In this document: one piece after another, positions 1 to 5,340 of the stretch
Position numbering within the stretch: the stretch's first letter is position 1
Layout of the letters: each line of letters opens with the position of its first letter
Origin: Nanobdellota archaeon
GTDB taxonomy: Archaea; Nanobdellota; Nanobdellia; Woesearchaeales; JAHJBD01
Assembly: GCA_018813725.1 (NCBI GenBank)
Contig: JAHJBD010000172.1
Span: forward strand, 1-6,589
Direction of reading: 5' to 3'
DNA length: 6,589 nucleotides
Position numbers and translations under genes: made by a program
Notes under the pieces: model-generated
The model's database searches: none
What the model was told of the DNA's origin: nothing
The model's input: the letters and a program-made list of their open reading frames with translations, nothing else

Positions 1-719
1 AGCCATCTTGTTGTGAACGGCAATCCTTTATATCCTTCAATCTGTTTCATGATATCTCTTACAAAGCCAAGGCGGACAGATTTCTTGCCCCTGAGCATGA
101 ATACAGATGCATCACCCTTTTCTTCTATCATACCAGCACCGTTCGTTGCAAACGGTTCTATTGCGACAACCGTGTCCTTCTGTAATTTAATATCCTCTCC
201 TGTGTCATAATTAGGTATGGTCATGCCAGTGTGAACTGAATACACTCCAAGCCCATGGCCTGAAAGATTTCTGACAGGTTGGAAGCCAAAACCAGTGATA
301 GTATCCTCAATAGCCTTTCCTATCCTGCCGATGGTCTCATCCATCATCACAGCTTCGATCGCTGCCTTCAGCGCTTCTTGTGATGCCTTCACAAGTTCAC
401 TATTGGTTCCTGAAAGGTCAACTGTGCATGCATTATCTCCTATCGCTCCGTTTACTTCAGCTCCAATATCAAGGCACACTACTTGATCTTCAAATACCTG
501 TGTATCATCATCTTCAGGACAGAAATGCGCTGCTATCTCATTCATCGATATCTGCACAGGGAACGCTAAGCCAGCCCCTTTGCCCCTGACAAAATCCTCG
601 ACCTTATTGCATACATCAAGAACCTTGCTTCCTTTCCTGATAAGCTCTCGTCCATATTCCAGAGCTTCTGCTGATATCTTACCAGCTTTTCTGAAATTTT
701 CTAGTGTTTCCTTATCCAT
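1..719 (-). CDS. map: Methionine aminopeptidase, archaeal type II (partial, C-terminus off window)
   Basis: It removes the initiator methionine from nascent proteins in the cytoplasm and needs two divalent metal ions. Reading the minus strand from the ATG at 719 gives 239 residues, open to the window edge. Visible family landmarks are NEIAAH at 60-65, the metal-ligand segment LDIGAEVNGAIGDN at 83-96 (ligands D84 and D95), SGHGLGVYSVHTG at 153-165 (ligand H155, plus H163), AIEPFAT at 186-192 (ligand E188) and PFTTRW near the edge. The last metal-ligand Glu should lie in the missing 50 or so residues, since archaeal enzymes run to about 295. The usual AAHYTP reads AAHFCP here, a mild change. 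The start is supported by a TATA box centred 26.5 nt upstream, implying a leaderless transcript separate from the small gene before it. Spacing of the ligands fits archaeal type II enzymes, so identity is near certain. Confidence 0.97.
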   Translation of the reverse strand, partial: MDKETLENFRKAGKISAEALEYGRELIRKGSKVLDVCNKVEDFVRGKGAGLAFPVQISMNEIAAHFCPEDDDTQVFEDQVVCLDIGAEVNGAIGDNACTVDLSGTNSELVKASQEALKAAIEAVMMDETIGRIGKAIEDTITGFGFQPVRNLSGHGLGVYSVHTGMTIPNYDTGEDIKLQKDTVVAIEPFATNGAGMIEEKGDASVFMLRGKKSVRLGFVRDIMKQIEGYKGLPFTTRW

Positions 720-741
720 AATAAAAAAGAAAGAAACAGTT

Positions 742-749
742 TATTTAAA
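742..749 (-). promoter_or_regulatory. TATA box for methionine aminopeptidase
   Basis: Read on the minus strand the element is TTTAAATA, centred 26.5 nt before the ATG at 719. This is the spacing expected when transcription begins at the start codon. It lies between the small acidic gene and map, so map probably has its own promoter. No Shine-Dalgarno sequence precedes the ATG. Confidence 0.7.
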
Positions 750-751
750 CT

Positions 752-964
752 TTATTCTTCTTCAAAGAAGGAATCATAAGATTTCTCAAATTCCTCTTCT
801 GTTATGATGCCTTTCTTGACCAGCAGCTCGATCAACGCATCAATTTTTGTGTGCGCATCCTCTGCCATCTCCTCGATCGGCATCTCCTCTTCTATCTCTT
901 GTTCTTCCATTTTGGCTTTTAGCGCATCTTTGGACTTTATATTCTTTTCCCTCCCCCTAGACAT
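752..964 (-). CDS. Small acidic helical protein, function unknown
   Basis: This encodes a 70-residue protein that I do not recognise. The first 18 residues are basic, the middle is rich in Glu and Met (20-36), and the C-terminal part (about 39-66) reads as two amphipathic helices, with KIDALIELLVKKG followed by IITEEEFEK. That resembles the short helix-turn-helix tails seen in many small archaeal and SHOCT-like proteins, but the likeness is too general to name a family. It lies 32 nt upstream of map and diverges from S8e across 37 nt. The start is uncertain: the ATG at 964 has neither a TATA box near position 990 nor a Shine-Dalgarno site. The only later ATG, at 910, would give 52 residues and has an AATATAAAG-like element 28-30 nt upstream. 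The acidic, helical composition and compact context favour a real gene. Confidence 0.6.
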   Translation of the reverse strand: MSRGREKNIKSKDALKAKMEEQEIEEEMPIEEMAEDAHTKIDALIELLVKKGIITEEEFEKSYDSFFEEE

Positions 965-971
965 AGAAACA

Positions 972-981
972 TTTAAAAATA
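972..981 (+). promoter_or_regulatory. TATA box for S8e
   Basis: TTTAAAAATA lies in the 37-nt gap between the divergent small gene and S8e. Its core is centred 26.5 nt before the S8e ATG at 1002, matching a leaderless start. The bases between it and the ATG show no Shine-Dalgarno sequence. The element is too close to the ATG at 964 to serve that gene as a normal minus-strand TATA box. Confidence 0.7.
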
Positions 982-1001
982 CCTGCTAAGTTCCAGTCTT
1001 T

Positions 1002-1382
1002 ATGGTAATCTTACAGAAAAGAGCTAATAGAAAACCTACTGGCGGTAGGTACAAGTCTAGTAAGACCAAGCCTATGCATGAGATGGGCAGGCTCCCAGCT
1101 TTGACTAAAGTTGAGGAAAAGACAAGAAAAAAGGATATCAGACTTCTAGGCGGACACACAAAAGAGAAGGTTCTTGCCACAAACGTAATAAATCTTTATG
1201 ATCCAAAATCAAAGAAGTATTCTAAAGCAACGATCAAGACTGTAGTTGGTAATCCAGCAAATAGGCACTATGTGAGAAGAAACATAATCACAAAAGGCTC
1301 AATTGTTGAGACTGACAAAGGAAAGGCAAGGGTAACTTCAAGGCCTGGCCAAGAAGGGTCTATCAGCGGAATTCTTGTTTAA
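1002..1382 (+). CDS. rps8e: Small-subunit ribosomal protein eS8 (S8e)
   Basis: This is a structural protein of the archaeal 30S subunit, shared with eukaryotes and absent from bacteria. The product is 126 residues, the usual archaeal length (eukaryotic eS8 is longer through an insertion). Seen directly: a basic N-terminus with KRANRKPTGGRYK, then GRLPA, a central RLLGGHTKEK segment, the hallmark VVGNPANRHYVRRNIITKGS, and the C-terminal RVTSRPGQEGSISGILV. The ATG at 1002 is supported by a TATA box at leaderless distance and by the conserved N-terminus. It is not inside a ribosomal-protein cluster: its neighbours are the divergent small protein and an unrecognised gene 32 nt downstream that has its own TATA box. 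Nothing in the sequence appears broken or unusual. Confidence 0.98.
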   Translation: MVILQKRANRKPTGGRYKSSKTKPMHEMGRLPALTKVEEKTRKKDIRLLGGHTKEKVLATNVINLYDPKSKKYSKATIKTVVGNPANRHYVRRNIITKGSIVETDKGKARVTSRPGQEGSISGILV

Positions 1383-1383
1383 C

Positions 1384-1391
1384 TTTATAAA
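1384..1391 (+). promoter_or_regulatory. TATA box for the 237-residue gene
   Basis: TTTATAAA begins just after the S8e stop codon and is centred 27.5 nt before the ATG at 1415. The position supports that ATG over the in-frame TTG at 1406, which would leave only 18.5 nt between the box and the start. Confidence 0.65.
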
Positions 1392-1414
1392 CTCAGTTCT
1401 ATTATTTGCATATT

Positions 1415-2128
1415 ATGCTATCTAGAGAACAGCTAGAAGATAAGCTTGCTTTGGTACAAGCCCAATTCATCCACAGGTTTATCCATATTCCCTTGAATAT
1501 TGGTTACGCTCTCGAAGGTGTGATTGAACTTGCGCCGCAAATATCAGCCTGGAGCCCACTATACCAGACATTTCATTCTTTCAACCAACCCTTGGATAAA
1601 TATACTGGACAGTATCAGCGTGCTGTACTGGAAACAGAGATTGAGGTCATGAATGAGCATCTTGGACACGATATGGATGAAACATCCATAAGGGCCTACA
1701 AAGCAGCATTCAAGATCTATGTTGATGCGGCAAGGTCATTTGGTGCGCAAAGGTCATGCCTAAAAAGACATATAGCCTTGCTTGATGATAATGATCTTGA
1801 GACAGTTAACAAGTACTTAAACGATAACATCCATTTTATCCTTTCAGGTTTCAGGCCTACAGCAGTAAAAGCAGGAGTAAATATGCCTGATTTTGTTCTT
1901 GTTTGCGGAGCTGATAAAGAGCTAGCTGCTGAACTAGGAAGACTCTATTTGGTTGATTATGCCCCAACACAGTCAAAAGCGATCTCTATGCTGCCTGTAA
2001 CCAGATACGATTTTTTGGTGGCAGATCCAATACATGTTGATCTTATCGCAAAGGTCAGGTCACACTACACACAAACCAAGGTAATAGCACCAGGAGAAGC
2101 GATAGGCACTCAAGCCTTATCAGAATAA
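1415..2128 (+). CDS. Unrecognised 237-residue protein with receiver-like C-terminal region
   Basis: I do not recognise this protein. Residues 1-150 look mostly helical, with no membrane segment or signal peptide. Residues 159-228 show an alternating strand/helix pattern: strand DFVLVCG (159-165), helix (167-179), short strand, helix SKAISMLPVTR (187-197), strand YDFLVADP (198-205), helix (207-218) and strand TKVIAPGE (221-228). This resembles the first four beta/alpha units of a response-regulator receiver domain, with D204 where the phosphoacceptor Asp would sit. The usual acidic pair after the first strand is replaced by CGAD, and the fifth strand with its conserved Lys is absent, so phosphorylation is doubtful. 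The receiver reading is inference from pattern alone; a generic Rossmann-like fold is the alternative. The ATG at 1415 is preferred over the TTG at 1406 because of the TATA spacing. The gene converges on the 154-residue gene with a 4-nt gap. Confidence 0.75.
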   Translation: MLSREQLEDKLALVQAQFIHRFIHIPLNIGYALEGVIELAPQISAWSPLYQTFHSFNQPLDKYTGQYQRAVLETEIEVMNEHLGHDMDETSIRAYKAAFKIYVDAARSFGAQRSCLKRHIALLDDNDLETVNKYLNDNIHFILSGFRPTAVKAGVNMPDFVLVCGADKELAAELGRLYLVDYAPTQSKAISMLPVTRYDFLVADPIHVDLIAKVRSHYTQTKVIAPGEAIGTQALSE

Positions 2129-2151
2129 AATCCTAAAGACCTCTTCGGATT
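2129..2151. terminator. Possible hairpin between convergent genes
   Basis: An inverted repeat AATCC...GGATT encloses a smaller AAG...CTT repeat. It begins immediately after the stop codon of the plus-strand gene and covers the last codons of the minus-strand gene. The position suggests a bidirectional end-of-transcript structure. However, the stem is short and interrupted, and archaeal termination depends mainly on T-tracts, so this is tentative. Confidence 0.25.
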
Positions 2152-2597
2152 ACTTCAATATTTCTTTCGATCATTTTCCTTGCTCGTATATCTCTATCTC
2201 TAACTGCCAAAGCATCAATCTTTTCAGCGATCTGCCTAAGATTTATCCTGCATTCGTCAGTGATTTCTTTTGCATCCCTGGTTATGCCTATTGCCTCTTT
2301 TACCTCGGCAACAGTATGCAGGATAAATGCAAAGGCATCTTGCAGATAATCATGTTCTGTATAACTAGAGTCTACAGCCTGTTCCACATGAGCTCTCTTT
2401 TGGATATTAGGATCAGTTGTAGAAACTTCGATAGCCTTTAACCTCTTCCTTAGATCAGCTTCAACCATGTTCCTTCTTGAAAGCATCCCCGAGACTATCC
2501 TAAGGTTATCTATTATTGAATTCAAAGAATAGTATATCTTCTCTTCTTTATCCTTAAGCATCCTGATATCCTGATCAAGGTGAAACTTAATCTTCAT
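2133..2597 (-). CDS. Unrecognised 154-residue all-helical protein
   Basis: I cannot assign this protein to a family. It has almost no proline or glycine over most of its length and should fold as long amphipathic helices: about 5-58 (charged, coiled-coil-like, with a hydrophobic stripe), 64-78, 84-104 and 108-152, the last very rich in Arg, Asp and Glu (VRDRDIRARKMIERN). There is no signal peptide, membrane segment or metal motif; its one cysteine (117) is isolated. A helical bundle used for binding protein or RNA is a guess from composition only. The ATG at 2597 is supported by a TATA box centred 26.5 nt upstream, so it is probably a single-gene leaderless transcript. It ends 4 nt from the convergent 237-residue gene. 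Confidence 0.75.
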   Translation of the reverse strand: MKIKFHLDQDIRMLKDKEEKIYYSLNSIIDNLRIVSGMLSRRNMVEADLRKRLKAIEVSTTDPNIQKRAHVEQAVDSSYTEHDYLQDAFAFILHTVAEVKEAIGITRDAKEITDECRINLRQIAEKIDALAVRDRDIRARKMIERNIEVIRRGL

Positions 2598-2619
2598 ATA
2601 TTGGAATTTAATTACAACC

Positions 2620-2627
2620 TATATAAA
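2620..2627 (-). promoter_or_regulatory. TATA box for the 154-residue gene
   Basis: On the minus strand the element reads TTTATATA with an A-rich stretch just upstream. It is centred 26.5 nt before the ATG at 2597. The rest of the 104-nt gap from 2598 to 2701 contains no convincing gene or RNA. Confidence 0.65.
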
Positions 2628-2701
2628 TTTTATCATAGATGGGGCTTAGTAGAAAATGTAGGTTAGCATCAATATGCATAAGCCTTTTTGCTGCAGAGTC
2701 C

Positions 2702-3652
2702 CTAGATGGCAATCTGCATAATGTTGAAAATAAATCCTGTCGCTATTATCGCCAAAGCGACGATTCCAAAGAAGATCATGATAAGTTTCAATTTCATTGC
2801 CCTTCTCAATATCACAGCTTCTGGTAAACTCAAGGCAGCAGTAGCCATCATAAAAGCAAGCGCAGTACCTAGTGGTACACCCTTTTCAAATAATACAACG
2901 GCAATAGGTACTATTGCAGCGCAGCTCCCATACATAGGTACACCAACAAGCACAGCGATAGGCACAGCAAGAATACCTCCTTTCTCTACAATACCTTGTA
3001 TAACAGCAGAAGGAACATAATTGTGTATGGCAGCGCCTAAACCAACACCTACAAGGATCCATACCCAAAGCTTCCTTATTATTGACACAGCCTCATCAAG
3101 CCCAAACCTTATCCTGCTCTTGATACCATCATGTTTGACTTCTTTCACCTTTGATGCCACCAGGTCTTTAACAAGATGTTTCTCAAGCTTCATCCTCCCA
3201 AGCACTATTCCTGATATTGTACCTATAAGGATACCACTGACCACATAAGCAAGTGCGATCTTCCACCCAAAAAATCCAAGCATAAGCACGACCAGGTACT
3301 CGTTAACTAATGGTGAGGTTATAAGGAATGAAAAGGAAATACCTAGTGGAACACCAGCTTCAAGAAAACTTATGAATATCGGGATAGATGAACATGAACA
3401 GAACGGCGTCACTGCTCCAAATAATGATGCTAAGGCATTACCTGACCCAAACCTGCCTTTGCTGATCAAATTTTTGACCTTTTTCTGAGGAAGGTAAGTC
3501 CTAAGAAAACCTACAGCTGCGATCATAAAGAAAAGCAGCAGCATTATCTTGATACAATCATAGACAAAGAAATTAAGAGACTTAACCCACATATCCTCAG
3601 GGTTAAGCCTTATCAAAACATACAGTATCCAATCAACAGCCTGCTGCAGCAT
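2702..3652 (-). CDS. ArsP/DUF318-family permease (probable metal or organoarsenical efflux)
   Basis: This is a 316-residue integral membrane protein of the ArsP_1/DUF318 permease family (PF03773 type). Hydrophobic segments lie at about 33-52, 72-98, 103-125, 128-152, 190-210, 225-255, 260-280 and 286-312, with a charged cytoplasmic-type loop around 153-185. The family signature TPFCSCSSIPIF is at 82-93. A similar element recurs in the second half: residues 237-278 (VPMYGSCAAIVPI, then EKGVPLGTALAF) echo residues 82-118 (CSCSSIPIF, then EAGVPLGISFSF), showing the internal duplication of the fold. Characterised relatives export trivalent organoarsenicals or are linked to metal efflux; the substrate here cannot be read from sequence. 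The start overlaps the stop of the cysteine-rich peptide by one base (TAATG), so the two are very likely translationally coupled, and the peptide may be an accessory. It appears to be the last gene of the operon. Confidence 0.9.
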   Translation of the reverse strand: MLQQAVDWILYVLIRLNPEDMWVKSLNFFVYDCIKIMLLLFFMIAAVGFLRTYLPQKKVKNLISKGRFGSGNALASLFGAVTPFCSCSSIPIFISFLEAGVPLGISFSFLITSPLVNEYLVVLMLGFFGWKIALAYVVSGILIGTISGIVLGRMKLEKHLVKDLVASKVKEVKHDGIKSRIRFGLDEAVSIIRKLWVWILVGVGLGAAIHNYVPSAVIQGIVEKGGILAVPIAVLVGVPMYGSCAAIVPIAVVLFEKGVPLGTALAFMMATAALSLPEAVILRRAMKLKLIMIFFGIVALAIIATGFIFNIMQIAI

Positions 3653-3756
3653 TATTTCTTACAGCCGCAGCAACACTCTTTCTCTTTTGTCTTATCTTCA
3701 AGCTTCTTGTCTGCTTTCTCAAACAGTTTTGCAAAAAATCCTTTTTTCTTTTTCAT
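3652..3756 (-). CDS. 34-residue Lys-rich peptide with C-terminal CCCGC cluster, upstream of permease
   Basis: The reading frame runs from ATG at 3756 to TAA at 3652-3654 and gives 34 residues. Residues 1-26 form a basic amphipathic stretch (MKKKKGFFAKLFEKADKK, then LEDKTKEKE). Residues 28-32 are Cys-Cys-Cys-Gly-Cys, followed by two lysines. Evidence that it is a gene: a strong Shine-Dalgarno sequence (GGGGTGA) 5 nt before the ATG; a fit between the dihydrouridine synthase stop (5-nt gap) and the permease start (one-base TAATG overlap); and no other explanation for this stretch of the operon. The clustered cysteines suggest binding of a soft metal or metalloid such as Cu, Zn or As(III), and the basic N-terminus could lie against membrane lipid or the permease. 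An accessory or metallochaperone role is inference. Small Cys-tailed proteins next to DUF318 permeases are something I recall only loosely. Confidence 0.8.
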   Translation of the reverse strand: MKKKKGFFAKLFEKADKKLEDKTKEKECCCGCKK

Positions 3757-3761
3757 CTTTT

Positions 3762-3768
3762 TCACCCC
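3762..3768 (-). promoter_or_regulatory. Shine-Dalgarno site for the cysteine-rich peptide
   Basis: GGGGTGA on the minus strand matches the archaeal anti-Shine-Dalgarno sequence over GGTGA and lies 5 nt before the ATG at 3756. Its final TGA is the stop codon of the dihydrouridine synthase gene, so ending one protein and starting the next use the same bases. It is the clearest Shine-Dalgarno site I found in the window. Confidence 0.75.
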
Positions 3769-4562
3769 AGAGCATGCTTAAGCACATTCTTTTCATATTT
3801 ATAAGATGGATTCCTTTCATCCACAAGTTTCTGGTATTCAATCTTCCATTCTTCAGTTGATGGCACTTCCATGCCTTTTAATTTGGCGAATATCAGTGGG
3901 TCTGCGATAGCTGGCCTGCCTATCATCACTCCCTTGCAGCCATACGACCTCATCAGCTCAACATCTTCCTTTGTCTTGATGTCGCCATTAGCGATTATAT
4001 TCTTTCCAGTCTTCGCGCATTCAGGAAAAACACTCCAGTCAGCTTTGTCTTTATATGTCTGGTTCCCGCTTCTTGCATGTATTATAAAGAAAGCAGCATC
4101 AACCGCATCAATCAGGTTAAGGTACACTTTTTTTTCTTTTTCATACTGGTTCAGACCAAGCCGCATCTTGATGCTCACTTCAAAACTATGGTCTTTGATA
4201 ATGTCAGCAAGCTTTTTTGTCTTTGTTATGCGCTTGATCATTGCACAGCCAACTCCCTGATTTACAAAATTAGGCGCTGGGCAGCCAAGGTTTAGGTTAA
4301 ATCCCTTAAATCCTTTCTCAGGATTAAACATCTTGAGGAATTTCTTTAGAAACTGTTCTCTTGATCCTATCAGCTGAATAACTGTAGGTGTATCATCATC
4401 AAGCTTGATCCTGTCCCATGAAGGCTTGTTATTCTTTGCAAGCGACTGAAACCTCATAAGCTCAGTAAATGTCAGGTCAGCGCCATACTTGTGGCACATT
4501 GTCCTAAAACAACTGTCAGTCATGTCCTCGATAGGTGCAAGCATATAAGAGAATTCTTCCAT
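3762..4562 (-). CDS. dus: tRNA-dihydrouridine synthase family protein
   Basis: This is an FMN-dependent flavoenzyme that reduces specific uridines in tRNA to dihydrouridine with NAD(P)H. From the ATG at 4562 it is 266 residues and the core is a TIM barrel. Landmarks: MLAPIEDMTDSCFR at 7-20, TELM at 33-36, the catalytic-cysteine motif NLGCPAP with C94 (followed by VNQGVGCAM), SIKMRLGL at 130-137, IHARSGNQTYKDKADW at 161-176, and the FMN-phosphate motif ANGD at 191-194 with VMIGRPAIADPLIF at 212-225. The C-terminal helical RNA-binding region after about 226 is short compared with typical bacterial Dus of 310-350 residues. An in-frame ATG at 4595 would add 11 residues inside the GTPase gene. The ATG at 4562 is preferred because it makes a TAATG overlap with the GTPase stop and places the conserved LAP motif near the N-terminus. 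The tRNA position it modifies cannot be told. Confidence 0.92.
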   Translation of the reverse strand: MEEFSYMLAPIEDMTDSCFRTMCHKYGADLTFTELMRFQSLAKNNKPSWDRIKLDDDTPTVIQLIGSREQFLKKFLKMFNPEKGFKGFNLNLGCPAPNFVNQGVGCAMIKRITKTKKLADIIKDHSFEVSIKMRLGLNQYEKEKKVYLNLIDAVDAAFFIIHARSGNQTYKDKADWSVFPECAKTGKNIIANGDIKTKEDVELMRSYGCKGVMIGRPAIADPLIFAKLKGMEVPSTEEWKIEYQKLVDERNPSYKYEKNVLKHALG

Positions 4563-5311
4563 TATTGTTTTGGCCTGATATCGCCTTTCTGCCACTTGGT
4601 CAGTATCATCCTGGCCATCCTTTGCGTGTCAGGTTTCCCTCCTTTTTTAAGTGTTCTTAGCTTAAGCGCAATCTCATCGATCGTCTCTTCATGGTCTTCG
4701 TGAGGTTTAACTCCGTAATGGTCTTCAACTAGACCAGGAAACTTCTGCATTATCCTCATCACAACAAGGTCAGGTTCCTGTGTCTTTGTAAAATCAAGCG
4801 TGCCTATAAGCGCATGCTTCATAAAATCTTTCTCTCCTGCAGGGATAACTCCAGGAGTGTCGATCATCATTATCCTTCCACCTGCTCTAATTTTGGCAAT
4901 GCCTCTTGTGTAACCGCTCATCGCGCTTGTCGGAGCAGACTTTCTTCCTTTCATCGCGTTGATCAATGATGATTTTCCAACATTAGGGTAACCAAGAACT
5001 CCCACAGATATCATCTCCTTATCAATACCTGCTTTGTTAGCCTGCTTATATATCTCATCACTAAGAAGTCTTGTTCCTTCATACTTTTTAGATGAGATAA
5101 GGACAGCAGGCTTAAGCCCGTGCTTGTCAAGCTTGTTCTTCTCAACTAAATCGCACTTGGTGATCACATATATCATAGGTTTTTTAGTCGCAAGGATCTT
5201 ACGTTCGATCTCTTCATTTCTTGTCTCAATGACCATTCTTGCATCTAACACAAGCAGCAGTACATCTGCTTCAGCTACAATCTTGTTTACCATTGACCAA
5301 AAACTTGTCAT
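4562..5311 (-). CDS. Circularly permuted YlqF/Nog2-family GTPase (large-subunit assembly)
   Basis: This GTPase has its motifs in permuted order: G4 TKCD (51-54), G5-like SSKK (73-76), G1/P-loop GYPNVGKS (107-114), G2 with T135 in SGYTRG, and G3 DTPG (151-154). This order defines the YlqF/RbgA, Nog2 and Lsg1 group, which acts in maturation of the large ribosomal subunit. The G4 motif has Thr where most members have Asn. The C-terminal region (about 205-249), with DTQRMARMILTKWQKGDIRP, is the short helical extension typical of the family; at 249 residues it is a compact version. The ATG at 5311 has a TATA box at leaderless distance, so it probably heads an operon with the dihydrouridine synthase, cysteine peptide and permease. 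Assignment to the family is secure. Its exact ribosomal role is inferred from bacterial and eukaryotic relatives. Confidence 0.95.
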   Translation of the reverse strand: MTSFWSMVNKIVAEADVLLLVLDARMVIETRNEEIERKILATKKPMIYVITKCDLVEKNKLDKHGLKPAVLISSKKYEGTRLLSDEIYKQANKAGIDKEMISVGVLGYPNVGKSSLINAMKGRKSAPTSAMSGYTRGIAKIRAGGRIMMIDTPGVIPAGEKDFMKHALIGTLDFTKTQEPDLVVMRIMQKFPGLVEDHYGVKPHEDHEETIDEIALKLRTLKKGGKPDTQRMARMILTKWQKGDIRPKQ

Positions 5312-5332
5312 TTTAATTCAAAGATATAGCTT

Positions 5333-5340
5333 TATTTAAC
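5333..5340 (-). promoter_or_regulatory. TATA box for the GTPase operon
   Basis: On the minus strand GTTAAATA is centred 25.5 nt before the ATG at 5311 and overlaps the last base of the upstream gene's TAG stop. It would give the four-gene operon its own leaderless start, although read-through from the upstream barrel gene, 28 nt away, is possible. Confidence 0.6.

Noticed and set aside
986..1180. Minus-strand open frame opposite S8e
   Set aside because: It is a shadow of the conserved S8e coding sequence, and would also overlap the S8e promoter.
1406..1414. TTG start giving three extra residues on the 237-residue protein
   Set aside because: The TATA box at 1384-1391 is only 18.5 nt from the TTG but 27.5 nt from the ATG at 1415, matching the other genes in the window.
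2608..2679. 23-codon minus-strand frame in the gap between the permease and the 154-residue gene
   Set aside because: It has no Shine-Dalgarno or TATA box, overlaps the TATA box of the next gene, and shows no notable composition.
2598..2701. Possible small RNA in the longest gap
   Set aside because: I looked for C/D-box motifs and stable stems. A TGATG occurs, but no matching D box and no stem longer than 4 bp, so nothing supports an RNA gene.
2706..3020. Plus-strand open frame opposite the permease (104 codons)
   Set aside because: It is antisense to a clear membrane-protein gene. The composition mirrors the permease codons and no family features are seen.
3871..4260. Plus-strand open frame opposite the dihydrouridine synthase (129 codons)
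   Set aside because: It lies wholly antisense to conserved Dus motifs, with no promoter or ribosome binding site.
4563..4595. Upstream ATG at 4595 for the dihydrouridine synthase
   Set aside because: It would put 11 non-conserved residues inside the GTPase gene. The ATG at 4562 gives a TAATG overlap and the usual Dus N-terminus.
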